Shown here: one piece after another, positions 26,973 to 35,167 of the stretch
Position numbering within the stretch: position 1 is the first letter of the stretch
Layout: each line of letters opens with the position of its first letter
Assembly: GCA_003241695.1 (NCBI GenBank)
Contig: QFPN01000004.1
Span: 496,001-560,000, forward strand
Source: Ancylobacter novellus
GTDB lineage: Bacteria; Pseudomonadota; Alphaproteobacteria; Rhizobiales; Methylopilaceae
Reading direction: 5' to 3'
Length of the DNA stretch: 64,000 nucleotides
Position numbers and translations under genes: made by a program
The notes under the pieces: model-generated
What the model saw: the letters and a program-made list of their open reading frames with translations, nothing else
Told to the model about the DNA's origin: nothing
The model's database searches: none

Positions 26973-26982
26973 AGCGCCGCTC
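26961..26982 (+). terminator. GC-rich hairpin over the pyk stop codon
   Basis: GAGCGGCGCT (26961-26970) pairs perfectly with AGCGCCGCTC (26973-26982), spanning the TGA stop codon; the inner bases must open to form a loop. No T run follows, so it may stabilise the 3' end or act together with the inverted repeat behind it rather than end transcription alone. Confidence 0.35.
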
Positions 26983-26997
26983 GAACGCTCCGCCCCT

Positions 26998-27118
26998 CGC
27001 GTCCCGGCCGTGAGCCGGGTCCCATGAATGCCGCGCGTCCCAAGATCGGACGGCGGCGTTTCCTTTCTCTTGTTCATCGACGGCGCGCATAGGTCCCGGC
27101 TCTTCGGCCGGGACGCGA
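26998..27118. repeat. Long inverted repeat, GTCCCGGC family, copy 1
   Basis: Two arms of about 31 bases (26998-27028 and 27088-27118) are near-perfect reverse complements, each holding its own small palindrome CCCGGC...GCCGGG. The 60-base centre is unrelated. The same family occurs at 49793-49913. It fills most of the gap between convergent pyk and the EAL gene, so it could act as a transcription end or RNA stabiliser. Confidence 0.75.
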
Positions 27119-27134
27119 GCGTCGCTGCGTGCGC

Positions 27135-30104
27135 TCAGCGACGCCGGAGCGCGCCCTGCATGACGCGGCGGGCGACGCTCTGCGGCGCGAGGCCGAGCAT
27201 GCGGTCGCAGGCCTCCGCCGGCATGGCCTCGCCGAAGGCGTAGCCCTGACCGTAGATCGCGCCGAGATGGTAGAGCTCGACCGCGTCGGAATCGGTCTCG
27301 ACGCCCTCCGCCGTCACCTCCATGCCGAGGTCGTGCGCGAGCTGGGCGATCGCGCGCAGGATGACGGGCCGCTGCCCGCTTCCGTCCGGGCGCACCAGCG
27401 ACTTGTCGATCTTCAGCACGTCGAAGGGGAAGCGCTGCAGATAAGCGAGGCTCGAATGGCCCGTGCCGAAATCGTCGAGCGAGAGGCCGGCGCCGAGTTC
27501 GCGCAGCCGCAGCAGCATCTGGGCCGCGTGCTCGGGATTCTCCATCACGAGGCTCTCGGTCAGCTCGATCTTGAGCGAGCCCGGCGCGAGATCGTAGCGC
27601 GCCAGCACGTTCGAGACGTCCTGCACCAGATCCTGTCTTAGGAACTGGCGGCTCGAAACGTTGACCGACATGAACAGCGGCGGCTCGCCCGGCACTTGCG
27701 CCTGCCAAAAGGAAAGCTGGCGCGCGGCCTCGTCGAGCGCGAACAGGCCGAGGTCGACGATAAGCCCGCTCTCCTCCGCGATGGCGATGAACTCCTGCGG
27801 CGGGCGCCGCCCGTATCGCGGATGCTCCCAGCGCAGGAGCGCCTCGAAGCCGGCGATGGAGCGGTCGTCAAGGCGCACGATCGGCTGGTAGTTCACCTTC
27901 ATCTCGCCGCGCTCGAGCGCGCGGTTTAGCTCGCCCGCGACCAGCAGCCGGTCGGTGGTCGCGGCCCGCATGTTGGGCCGGAATATCTCGATGTGGTCGC
28001 CGCCGAAACGCTTGGCGTGGTACATCGCGACCTCGGCGTTCTTGGCGAGGTCCTCCGCGCCCGCGCTCTGCGACGAGAGCGCGACGCCGATCGAGGCCGT
28101 GAGGAAGAGTTCCCGCCCCCCGAAGGCGATCGGGGCGCGCAGGGTCCGCTTCACGGCTTCCGCGAAGGCGACGGCCGCGTCCTGCCCCTGTTCCGAGACG
28201 AGCAGCAGCCCGAACTGGTCGCCCCCGAGCCGCGCCAGCGTGTCCTGCGGCTTCAGAAGGCGGCTCAGCCGGCGCGCCACGGTGACGAGGATCGTGTCGC
28301 CCGAGGCGACGCCGATCGTTTCGTTGATCTTCTTGTAGCGGTCGATGTCGAGCAGCAGCACCGCGGGCCGGATGGCCGCGTCGCCGGTCGCGAAGGCGAG
28401 CGCGGCCTCGATGCGGTCGAGGAAGAGCTGGCGGTTGGGCAGGCCGGTGAGATTGTCCTGCACGGCGTTCTGGAGCAGGCGCTCCTCGGTCGTCTTCGAG
28501 GCGTTCACGTCGAGCAGCGTGCCGACGCAGCGGACCACCTCGCCGTCCGCGCCCACCACGGGCCGCGCGCGCAGCGTGTACCAGAGATAATGGCCGTCCG
28601 CGCCACGGAGCCGGAAGGTCTCGACCAGCCGCCCCCGGCGCTCGTTCACGAGAGCGTCGAGCGCCGCCCGGAAGCGGTCGCGGTCGCCCGAATGGACGAT
28701 CTCGGCCCAGTCGGCCGCCGGCCCCTGCAGCGCGCCGCGCCGAAGGCCGAGAGCGGCTTCGAGCTCCGGGCTCGCATGGACATGGTCGGCCGCGACGTCC
28801 CAGTCCCAGACGACGTCGCCCGCGCCCATCACGGCGAGCGCCCGGCGCTCGATGTCGGACGCGCCGCCCTGCGCCACGACGCCGCCCGCGAAGGCGTGCT
28901 GCATCACCGTGAAGCCGATCAGCAGCACGATCAGCACGAGTCCGCCGACGAGCGCCGGGGCGACCAGCTCGTTCGCGAGCGGCCCGCAGACCGCGAAGGC
29001 GGCTGCGCCCGTCCAGACGAGCAGCAGCAGCCAGGTCGGCGCGAGCGTGACGGCGCGATCGTAGCCCTTGACCGCCAGCCAGACCACGAGCCCGAAGCCC
29101 GCGGCGGCGATCGCGGCCAGCGACAGGCGCGCGAGCCCCGCGGCGATCGGCGGATCATAGGCCGAGAGCCCGAGGACGATGAGCAGGAAGGTCAGCCACA
29201 CGCCGACCACGTGGCTGTAGCGCACGTGCCAGCGGTTGAGGTTGAGATAGGCGAACAGGAACACCAGCAGCGTCGCCGCGAAGGCCGCCTCGCCGCCCGC
29301 CCGCAGGATCCTGTCCGTGTCCGGATCGAGGTCGAGGATGTTGCGCCAGAAGGCGAAGTCCACGCCGAGATAGAACAGCACCGCCCAGGCGAGCGCGGCC
29401 GCAGCCGGGAACATCACGGAGCCCTTCACCACGAACAGGATGGTGAGGATGAGCGCCAGCAGCCCCGCGATGCCGAGCATGATGCCGCGGTAGAGCGTGA
29501 AGGAGTTGACCTTGTCCTTGTAGGCGTCGGGCTCCCACAGCGTGAGCTGGAGCAGCTTGGGCGAGGACGTCTCGGCCACGTAGGTGACGGTCGCGCCGGG
29601 GTCGAGCGTGATGCGGAAGACGTCTGCGTCGTCGGCGTTCTCGCGCTCGGGCTTGAGGCCCTGGCTCGCGGTCACGGCCTCGATCCGGGGCGAGCCGAGA
29701 TCCGGCCAGACCGCGCCCGAGCCGGCCATCCGGAAAAAGGGCGACACCAGCAGGCGGTCAATCTGCTCGTCGCCCTCGTTCTTGAGCGAGAACACGATCC
29801 ACTGGCGGCCGTCGCCGGGCCGCTCCGCCCGCACCTCGATGCGGCGCACGATGCCGTCCGGACCCGGCTGGGTCGCGATCTGGATGCGGTCGGGCTCGCC
29901 GACCGGACGCTCGATCGCTGGCGTGAGGTCGACCGCCTCGTCGTCGGGCTGCACCGACAGCGGCGCGGCCGCGCCCGCCGGCTGCGCGAGCCCGAGGGCG
30001 CCCGCGATCAGCGCAAGTGCGACGAGGGGGCCTCGGAGGATACGCAACGCCTCGGCTCTCCATGAAAGGCCCGCCCGGAACGCAGGGCGAAGCAGCGCGG
30101 CCAC
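27135..30104 (-). CDS. Membrane PAS-GGDEF-EAL cyclic di-GMP protein
   Basis: A 989-residue sensor for cyclic di-GMP turnover. It has a signal peptide, an extracytoplasmic domain (about 50-200), a block of seven or so membrane helices (about 205-400), a PAS domain (about 420-540), then GGDEF and EAL domains. The GGDEF motif reads GGDQF near residue 628, with glutamine in place of a metal-binding glutamate, so cyclase activity is doubtful. The EAL domain keeps EALLRW near 755 and DDFGTGHSSLAYL, so phosphodiesterase activity is likely. The start is GTG at 30104, one base after the GNAT stop, so the two are coupled. Confidence 0.9.
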   Translation of the reverse strand: MAALLRPAFRAGLSWRAEALRILRGPLVALALIAGALGLAQPAGAAAPLSVQPDDEAVDLTPAIERPVGEPDRIQIATQPGPDGIVRRIEVRAERPGDGRQWIVFSLKNEGDEQIDRLLVSPFFRMAGSGAVWPDLGSPRIEAVTASQGLKPERENADDADVFRITLDPGATVTYVAETSSPKLLQLTLWEPDAYKDKVNSFTLYRGIMLGIAGLLALILTILFVVKGSVMFPAAAALAWAVLFYLGVDFAFWRNILDLDPDTDRILRAGGEAAFAATLLVFLFAYLNLNRWHVRYSHVVGVWLTFLLIVLGLSAYDPPIAAGLARLSLAAIAAAGFGLVVWLAVKGYDRAVTLAPTWLLLLVWTGAAAFAVCGPLANELVAPALVGGLVLIVLLIGFTVMQHAFAGGVVAQGGASDIERRALAVMGAGDVVWDWDVAADHVHASPELEAALGLRRGALQGPAADWAEIVHSGDRDRFRAALDALVNERRGRLVETFRLRGADGHYLWYTLRARPVVGADGEVVRCVGTLLDVNASKTTEERLLQNAVQDNLTGLPNRQLFLDRIEAALAFATGDAAIRPAVLLLDIDRYKKINETIGVASGDTILVTVARRLSRLLKPQDTLARLGGDQFGLLLVSEQGQDAAVAFAEAVKRTLRAPIAFGGRELFLTASIGVALSSQSAGAEDLAKNAEVAMYHAKRFGGDHIEIFRPNMRAATTDRLLVAGELNRALERGEMKVNYQPIVRLDDRSIAGFEALLRWEHPRYGRRPPQEFIAIAEESGLIVDLGLFALDEAARQLSFWQAQVPGEPPLFMSVNVSSRQFLRQDLVQDVSNVLARYDLAPGSLKIELTESLVMENPEHAAQMLLRLRELGAGLSLDDFGTGHSSLAYLQRFPFDVLKIDKSLVRPDGSGQRPVILRAIAQLAHDLGMEVTAEGVETDSDAVELYHLGAIYGQGYAFGEAMPAEACDRMLGLAPQSVARRVMQGALRRR

Positions 30105-30105
30105 G

Positions 30106-30690
30106 TTAGACGACGCCGTCGCCGCGCAGAAGCGCGTAGAGCAGGTGATCCTGCCAGCGGCCGTCGATGCACAGATATTCCCGCGCGTAGCCCTCGCGCC
30201 TGAATCCGGTTTTTTCCAGGAGACGGATCGACGCCTCGTTGTGCGGCAGGCAGGCGGCTTCGATCCGCCGCAGCTTCAGGGTCTCGAACACGAAGGGCGC
30301 GATCGCTCGGACCGCCGCGCTCATATGGCCGCGCCCGGCGTGGCGCGCGCCCATCCAGTAGCCGAGCGAGCAGGTCTGCGCGACGCCGCGGCGGATCTGG
30401 CTGATCGTCGCGCCGCCGACCAGCGTCCCGCCGGTCGTGAACACGAAGAACGGATAGGCCTGATCGTTCTCGAGCTCACGCACGTAGCGCTTGATTCGCT
30501 TCCGGAACGCCACGCGGGACACGTCGTCCGCGGGCCAGGTGGGCTCCCATGGCTGGAGAAAGTCGCGGCTCTCGTCGCGCAGCGCGCTCCAGGCCGGAAA
30601 GTCCGCCATCTGGGGCGTGCGGAGCACGACGCCCTTGCCGGTCAGCGTCGGCAGCGTTTCGGCGGCGGAGAGGGATCGGAAGAACGCCAT
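30106..30690 (-). CDS. GNAT N-acetyltransferase (RimJ/RimL-like)
   Basis: A 194-residue acetyltransferase resembling RimJ/RimL. The acetyl-CoA loop is visible in GYWMGARHAGRGHMSAAV, followed by ETLKLRRIEAACLPHNEASIRLLEKTGFRREGYAREY, the classic pattern of this group. These enzymes acetylate N-termini of ribosomal proteins or, in relatives, antibiotics and amino acids; the target here is not known. It starts at ATG 30690, 16 bases after the M16 peptidase stop, and is followed one base later by the EAL gene. Confidence 0.88.
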   Translation of the reverse strand: MAFFRSLSAAETLPTLTGKGVVLRTPQMADFPAWSALRDESRDFLQPWEPTWPADDVSRVAFRKRIKRYVRELENDQAYPFFVFTTGGTLVGGATISQIRRGVAQTCSLGYWMGARHAGRGHMSAAVRAIAPFVFETLKLRRIEAACLPHNEASIRLLEKTGFRREGYAREYLCIDGRWQDHLLYALLRGDGVV

Positions 30691-30706
30691 GGCCCCGCTC
30701 CGCCGC

Positions 30707-31981
30707 TCAGGCCGCGGATCGCGGCCGGCCGAGGCGTTCGGCGAGCCGTTCGGGGGGCGTCAGGCGGCGGATCGGACCCACCGCGGCGAGCGTCGGGGCG
30801 GACGACATCAAAGCGCGGCCGGCCGCGCGGGCCTCGGCCACGGTGACCGCCTCGATCTTCGCGACCGTCTCGGCGACGTCGAGCGGTCGCCCGAAGGCGA
30901 GCTGGTGACGGGCGTGGTGATCGGCGCGGGAGGCCGGCTGCTCGAGCGACATCAGCAGCCCGGCCTTCATCTGCGCCTTGGCGCGCTCGACCTCGCGCTC
31001 GTCCGCGGTCTCGGCCGCCTCGAGCAGCACGTCGATCATCACCGGCAGGATGTCCGCGCCGTCCTCGGGCCCGAGCGCGGCGTAGGCGCCGAACAGGCCT
31101 GTGTCGGCGTAGGACCAGTGGAAGGCGTGGACGGAGTAAGCGAGGCCGCGCTCTTCGCGCACCTCCTGGAACAGCCGTGAGGACATGCCGCCGCCCGCGA
31201 GATTTGCGAACACCTGGGCCGGGTAGACGTCGTCGGCGTCGAAGCTCCGGCCCTCGAAGGCGATCGTGACGTGGAGCTGCTCGTAGTCGCGCTTCGCGCG
31301 CCGGTCGCCGCCGACATAGGCCGCAGGGCCGGGCCGCGATCCCTCGCCTTGCGGGAGCCCGGCGAAGCGCTTCGCCGCCTGCTCGACGACGGCGTCGTGC
31401 TCGACCGCTCCGGCCGCCACCACCACGGCGTCCTTCGCGCGATAGCAGCGCTCGCGAAACCCGGCGAGCGCCTCGCGATCGAGCCGCCGCACGGATTTCG
31501 GCGTGCCGAGGATGGAGCGGCCGAGCGTCTGGTCCGGGAAGGCCGTCTCCTGCAGCCAGTCGAACACGAGGTCGTCGGGCGTGTCCTCCACGCCGCCGAT
31601 CTCCTGCACCACGACGTTCTGCTCGCGCTTGATCTCGGCCGGGTCGAACACCGGCTCGATCACGATGTCGGACAGCATGTCGAGCGCGAGGTCGACGTCG
31701 CCGGCGAGCACGCGGGCCGAATAGCCCGTCTGCTCGACGCCCGTCGCGGCGTTGAGGTCGCCGCCGACCTGTTCGATCTCCTCGGCGATCTGGCGGGCGG
31801 AGCGGCGCGTCGTGCCCTTGAAGGCCATGTGCTCGAGGAAATGCGCGAGGCCGTGCTCGCCTTCGGTCTCCGACCGGGCGCCCGCCCCGAAGGAGACGCC
31901 CACCGCAGCCGTTCCAAGCTCCGGCATGGCGTCGGTAATGACCGCGACGCCGGAGGGAAGGATGGTGACGCGGGGGCTCAC
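30707..31981 (-). CDS. M16-family zinc peptidase (processing peptidase-like)
   Basis: A 424-residue M16B peptidase related to mitochondrial processing peptidase beta. The inverted zinc motif HFLEH is at residues 47-51, and the distal glutamate is expected in KREQNVVVQEI around residue 120. The second domain has the family loop GGGMSSRLFQEVREERGLAYSV. No export signal is present, so it is cytosolic. The start is GTG at 31981. In this order the gene commonly follows thrC, as here. A large inverted repeat separates it from thrC. Confidence 0.93.
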   Translation of the reverse strand: MSPRVTILPSGVAVITDAMPELGTAAVGVSFGAGARSETEGEHGLAHFLEHMAFKGTTRRSARQIAEEIEQVGGDLNAATGVEQTGYSARVLAGDVDLALDMLSDIVIEPVFDPAEIKREQNVVVQEIGGVEDTPDDLVFDWLQETAFPDQTLGRSILGTPKSVRRLDREALAGFRERCYRAKDAVVVAAGAVEHDAVVEQAAKRFAGLPQGEGSRPGPAAYVGGDRRAKRDYEQLHVTIAFEGRSFDADDVYPAQVFANLAGGGMSSRLFQEVREERGLAYSVHAFHWSYADTGLFGAYAALGPEDGADILPVMIDVLLEAAETADEREVERAKAQMKAGLLMSLEQPASRADHHARHQLAFGRPLDVAETVAKIEAVTVAEARAAGRALMSSAPTLAAVGPIRRLTPPERLAERLGRPRSAA

Positions 31982-32016
31982 GGGCGAGCCCAGCGAGAAG
32001 AGGCGCGAGGCTTACC

Positions 32017-32155
32017 GCCCCCCTCCCCCTTGAGGGGAGGATAAGGGTGAGGGTGGTTCAGGAAAAAGCGGAACGTTCGGCGTCGAGCGGCGCCGGTTGC
32101 GCCTTTTTCCGAACCACCCCCACCCCCGGCCCCTCCCCTCAAGGGGGAGGGGGGA
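32017..32155. repeat. Long inverted repeat, CTCCCC/GGTGAGGG family, copy 1
   Basis: Two arms of about 55 bases (about 32017-32070 and 32100-32155) are imperfect reverse complements. Each arm has a small core palindrome (CTCCCC-CTTGA-GGGGAG type) and a tail containing GGTGAGGGTGGTTC. The repeat fills the gap between thrC and the M16 gene. The tail also occurs in the copy at 35046-35146, while the core palindrome differs. It may end thrC transcription. Confidence 0.75.
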
Positions 32156-32174
32156 AGAGCGTGCCGCCCGCCCC

Positions 32175-33593
32175 TCACGCCGCGGCCTCCCGCGCCACGC
32201 GGGCGCGCTTTTCCACGAAGGCTTCGAGTTCGCCGAGATCGTTCGGCAACTGGTTGATGCGCTCAGGCGCGCCCATCAGTTCCGACAGATGCGACGGCAG
32301 CGCGGGCCTGACGCCCGAGGCGGCCTCGACGGCGTCCGGGAACTTCGCGGGATGGGCGGTCGCGAGCACCACGGTCGGCGTCGCCGGGTCGAGCTTCGCC
32401 CGCTCGGCGACCGAGACGCCTACGGCGGTGTGCGGATCGAGCAGATAGTCGGCCTCGCGCTTCACCCGGCCGATGACCTCGGCGACCTGCGCCTCGTCGG
32501 CCCGTCCGGCGTCGAAATCGGCGCGGATCGCCGCGAGCGTCGCGTCGTCGAGCGTGAAGGCGCCGGACTGCGACAGCGAGGCCATGGCGCGGCGCACGAC
32601 GGCCGCGTCGCGCCCGCAGGCGTCGAACAGCAGGCGCTCGAAGTTCGACGACACCTGGATGTCCATCGAGGGCGAGGTGGTGGGCTCGACGCCCTTCACC
32701 TCGTAGCGCCCGGTCTCGAGCGTGCGGGCGAGGATGTCGTTGACGTTGGTGGCGATCACCAGCCGGCCGACGGGCAGCCCCATCTTCTTCGCGACATAGC
32801 CCGCGAACACGTCGCCGAAATTGCCGGTCGGCACCACGAAGTCGACCTTGCGCGCAGGGCTTCCGAGCGCCGCCGCGGCGGTAAAGTAGTAGACGACCTG
32901 CGCCAGCACGCGCGCCCAGTTGATTGAGTTCACCCCGCCGAGCGCCATGCGGTCGCGGAACGCGTGGTGGTTGAACGCGGCCTTCACCAGCGCCTGGCAG
33001 TCGTCGAACGAGCCGTCGACCGCGATCGCGTGGACGTTGTCGTCGGACGCGGTCGTCATCTGGCGGCGCTGCACCTCCGAGACCTTGCCGTGCGGCATCA
33101 GGATGAAGACGTCGGCGCGCTCGCGGCCTCGGAAGGCCTCGATCGCCGCCCCGCCGGTGTCGCCCGAAGTCGCGCCGACGATAGTGGTGCGCAAGCCCCG
33201 CTCGGCGAGCACATGGTCCATAAGCCGGGCGAGCAATTGCATTGCCACGTCCTTGAACGCGATGGTCGGCCCGTGGAACAGCTCGAGCACGAAGCGGTTC
33301 TGTCCGATCTGCGCCAGCGGCGCGACGGCCGGATGGCGGAAGGCCGCGTAGGCTTCACGGATCATCTCGCGGAGCGCCTCGGGGGCGATCGCGTCGCCGA
33401 CGTAAGGCGCGATGACGGCCTCGGCGACCTCGGCGTAGGGGCGCCCCGAGAAGCCCGCGATGGTCTCAGCCGACAGCGCCGGCCAGGTCTCCGGCACGTA
33501 GAGCCCGCCGTCGCGGGCGAGGCCCGCCAGCATCGCGTCGGCGAAGCCGAGTTTGGGCGCTTCGCCGCGGGTGGAGACATAGGCGAGAGGCAT
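32175..33593 (-). CDS. thrC: Threonine synthase
   Basis: Converts O-phosphohomoserine to threonine with pyridoxal phosphate. From ATG 33593 it has 472 residues. It begins with the family start MPLAYVSTRGEAPKLGF, has the PLP lysine in AFKDVAMQLLARL near residue 112, the glycine-rich ATSGDTGGAAIEAF segment, and NFGDVFAGYVAKKMGLP later. The frame stays open upstream to a TTG at 33662, but those residues are not conserved. Long inverted repeats stand on both sides (32017-32155 and 33703-33830). Confidence 0.95.
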   Translation of the reverse strand: MPLAYVSTRGEAPKLGFADAMLAGLARDGGLYVPETWPALSAETIAGFSGRPYAEVAEAVIAPYVGDAIAPEALREMIREAYAAFRHPAVAPLAQIGQNRFVLELFHGPTIAFKDVAMQLLARLMDHVLAERGLRTTIVGATSGDTGGAAIEAFRGRERADVFILMPHGKVSEVQRRQMTTASDDNVHAIAVDGSFDDCQALVKAAFNHHAFRDRMALGGVNSINWARVLAQVVYYFTAAAALGSPARKVDFVVPTGNFGDVFAGYVAKKMGLPVGRLVIATNVNDILARTLETGRYEVKGVEPTTSPSMDIQVSSNFERLLFDACGRDAAVVRRAMASLSQSGAFTLDDATLAAIRADFDAGRADEAQVAEVIGRVKREADYLLDPHTAVGVSVAERAKLDPATPTVVLATAHPAKFPDAVEAASGVRPALPSHLSELMGAPERINQLPNDLGELEAFVEKRARVAREAAA

Positions 33594-33702
33594 TGCGTCG
33601 GCGGCTTTCGTGGATGCGTCGGGGATCGGCGCCAAACTAGGCGCGCGGGGCCTTCGTCGCAAGCGATGGGGCGTCGCCGCTCGTCCGTCTCAAGGGTGAG
33701 AC

Positions 33703-33830
33703 GAACTGCGTGCTTCGAGACGCGCCTGCGGCGCTCCTCGAGCCATGAGGGACCGATGAGGAAAACCGGAACCGCAAACCTACCTCATGCTGAGGAGCCT
33801 GCGGAGTAGGCGTCTCGAAGCACGCAGTTC
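33703..33830. repeat. Long inverted repeat, CGAGACGC family
   Basis: Arms of 48 bases, 33703-33750 and 33783-33830, are close reverse complements. Both contain GAACTGCGTGCTTCGAGACG on one strand. The 32-base centre holds no gene. I recognise this sequence type as a widespread intergenic repeat of Rhizobiales genomes, but only one copy is seen here. It lies in the gap between divergent thrC and the YbdK gene. Confidence 0.8.
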
Positions 33831-33894
33831 GCCTCCATGGCCCCCGGCGGAGAATGCGCCACATACCTTCCATGCGCCTTGGAGGGGACGTCTG

Positions 33895-35025
33895 ATGGCC
33901 ATCGACGAGCGGTTCCGCTTCGGGATCGAGGAGGAGTACTTCCTCGCCGACGCCGAGACCTGCGAAAGCCCCGCGGGCGCGACCGCCGACGCCTTCCACG
34001 AGGCGGCGCGGGAGATCGTGGAGCCGCTCAGCCACGAATTCCTCAAGGGCCAGGCCGAAGTCCAGACGGAACCGCACATCTCGTTCGACCGCGCCTGCGA
34101 CGACCTCGACCGCATGCGGCGGGACCTGTCGCGGGTCGCGGCCGAGCACGGGCTGATCCTGTTCGCGGCCGGCACGCACCCGCTCGCCCGCCGTCGCGAC
34201 CAGGAGGCCAACCCCGACCCGCGCTACGACCGCCTCGTCGCCGAACTCGGCGTCATCGCCAAGCGCGCGATGATCTGCGCCATGCACGTCCATTGCGAGG
34301 CGCCCGATCCCGCGCGCCGGCTCGACGTGATGAACCGGCTGCTGCCGTTCCTGCCGTTGTTCTACGCGCTCTCGGTGTCGTCGCCGTTCTGGCAGGGGCG
34401 CGAGGCCGGGCTGAAGGGCATCCGCCTCTCGACCTTCGCCGAGTGGCCGCGCATGGGGCTGCCCGAAATCTTCGAGAGCGAGGCGGAATACCGCCGCTTC
34501 GTCGACCTCCTGGTCTCGGCCGACGTCGTCGCCGACGCGAGCTTCATCTGGTGGCACATCCGGCCCTCGACGCGCTTCCCGACGGTCGAGCTCAGGATCT
34601 GCGACAGCTGCACGCGGGTCGACGACGCAGTTTCGATCGCGGCGCTCTATCAGGCGCTGAGCCGGTGCGCGACGCGCCGGCCGGAGCTCAACCGCGGCGT
34701 CGGCGCGGTCGACCGCGGGGTCTGTGCCTCGAACGTCTGGCAGATCCAGCAGCATGCCGGCGACGCGCGGCTGATCGACGTTTCCCGGGGACAGGCGACG
34801 ACGGTCGGCGCGCTGCTCGAGGAAGCGCTCGCGCTCTGCGAGGACGACGCGCGGGAGCTCGGCTCGCTCGACTGGGTGATGCGGACGCGCGACGTGCTGG
34901 CGCGCGGTTCGAGCGCCGACCGGCAGCTCGCGACGTACCGGGAGCGGAAGTCAGAGGGCGCGAGCGAGGAAGAGGCGCTGCGAGAAGTGGTGCGGATGCT
35001 GGGAAGGGAGACGGCGGGAGGGTGA
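33895..35025 (+). CDS. YbdK-type carboxylate-amine ligase (GCS2 family)
   Basis: A 376-residue ATP-dependent ligase of the glutamate-cysteine ligase 2 family. From ATG 33895 (GGAGGGGACG upstream) it opens with RFGIEEEYFLAD, the family N-terminus that carries the metal and glutamate-binding EEE. ICAMHVHCEAPD, GTHP and WWHIRPSTRFPTVELRICDSC are further family segments. YbdK has weak gamma-glutamylcysteine synthesis activity; the real substrate is often unknown. A dedicated gshA gene is present at 54.2 kb, so this enzyme probably has another role. It is opposite in strand to its neighbours and bounded by long inverted repeats. Confidence 0.87.
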   Translation: MAIDERFRFGIEEEYFLADAETCESPAGATADAFHEAAREIVEPLSHEFLKGQAEVQTEPHISFDRACDDLDRMRRDLSRVAAEHGLILFAAGTHPLARRRDQEANPDPRYDRLVAELGVIAKRAMICAMHVHCEAPDPARRLDVMNRLLPFLPLFYALSVSSPFWQGREAGLKGIRLSTFAEWPRMGLPEIFESEAEYRRFVDLLVSADVVADASFIWWHIRPSTRFPTVELRICDSCTRVDDAVSIAALYQALSRCATRRPELNRGVGAVDRGVCASNVWQIQQHAGDARLIDVSRGQATTVGALLEEALALCEDDARELGSLDWVMRTRDVLARGSSADRQLATYRERKSEGASEEEALREVVRMLGRETAGG

Positions 35026-35045
35026 GCGCGACGCTTGGGACACCG

Positions 35046-35146
35046 TCTCCCGCATGGCGGGAGAAGATGAGGATGAGGGGGCTTCAGAAATGCGCGGCAA
35101 GCTGGACGGCTCCTCACCCTTACCCTCTCCCGCCATGCGGGAGAGG
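35046..35146. repeat. Long inverted repeat, CTCCC/GGTGAGGG family, copy 2
   Basis: The arms, about 35046-35080 and 35111-35146, each contain CTCCCGC-ATG-GCGGGAG and a purine-rich tail, in inverted order. The tail resembles that of the copy at 32017-32155 (GGTAAGGGTGAGG on one strand), while the core palindrome is different. It sits between convergent YbdK and SURF1 genes and may end transcription from one or both sides. Confidence 0.7.
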
Positions 35147-35167
35147 GAAGCCGGCCGACGCAGCGCC

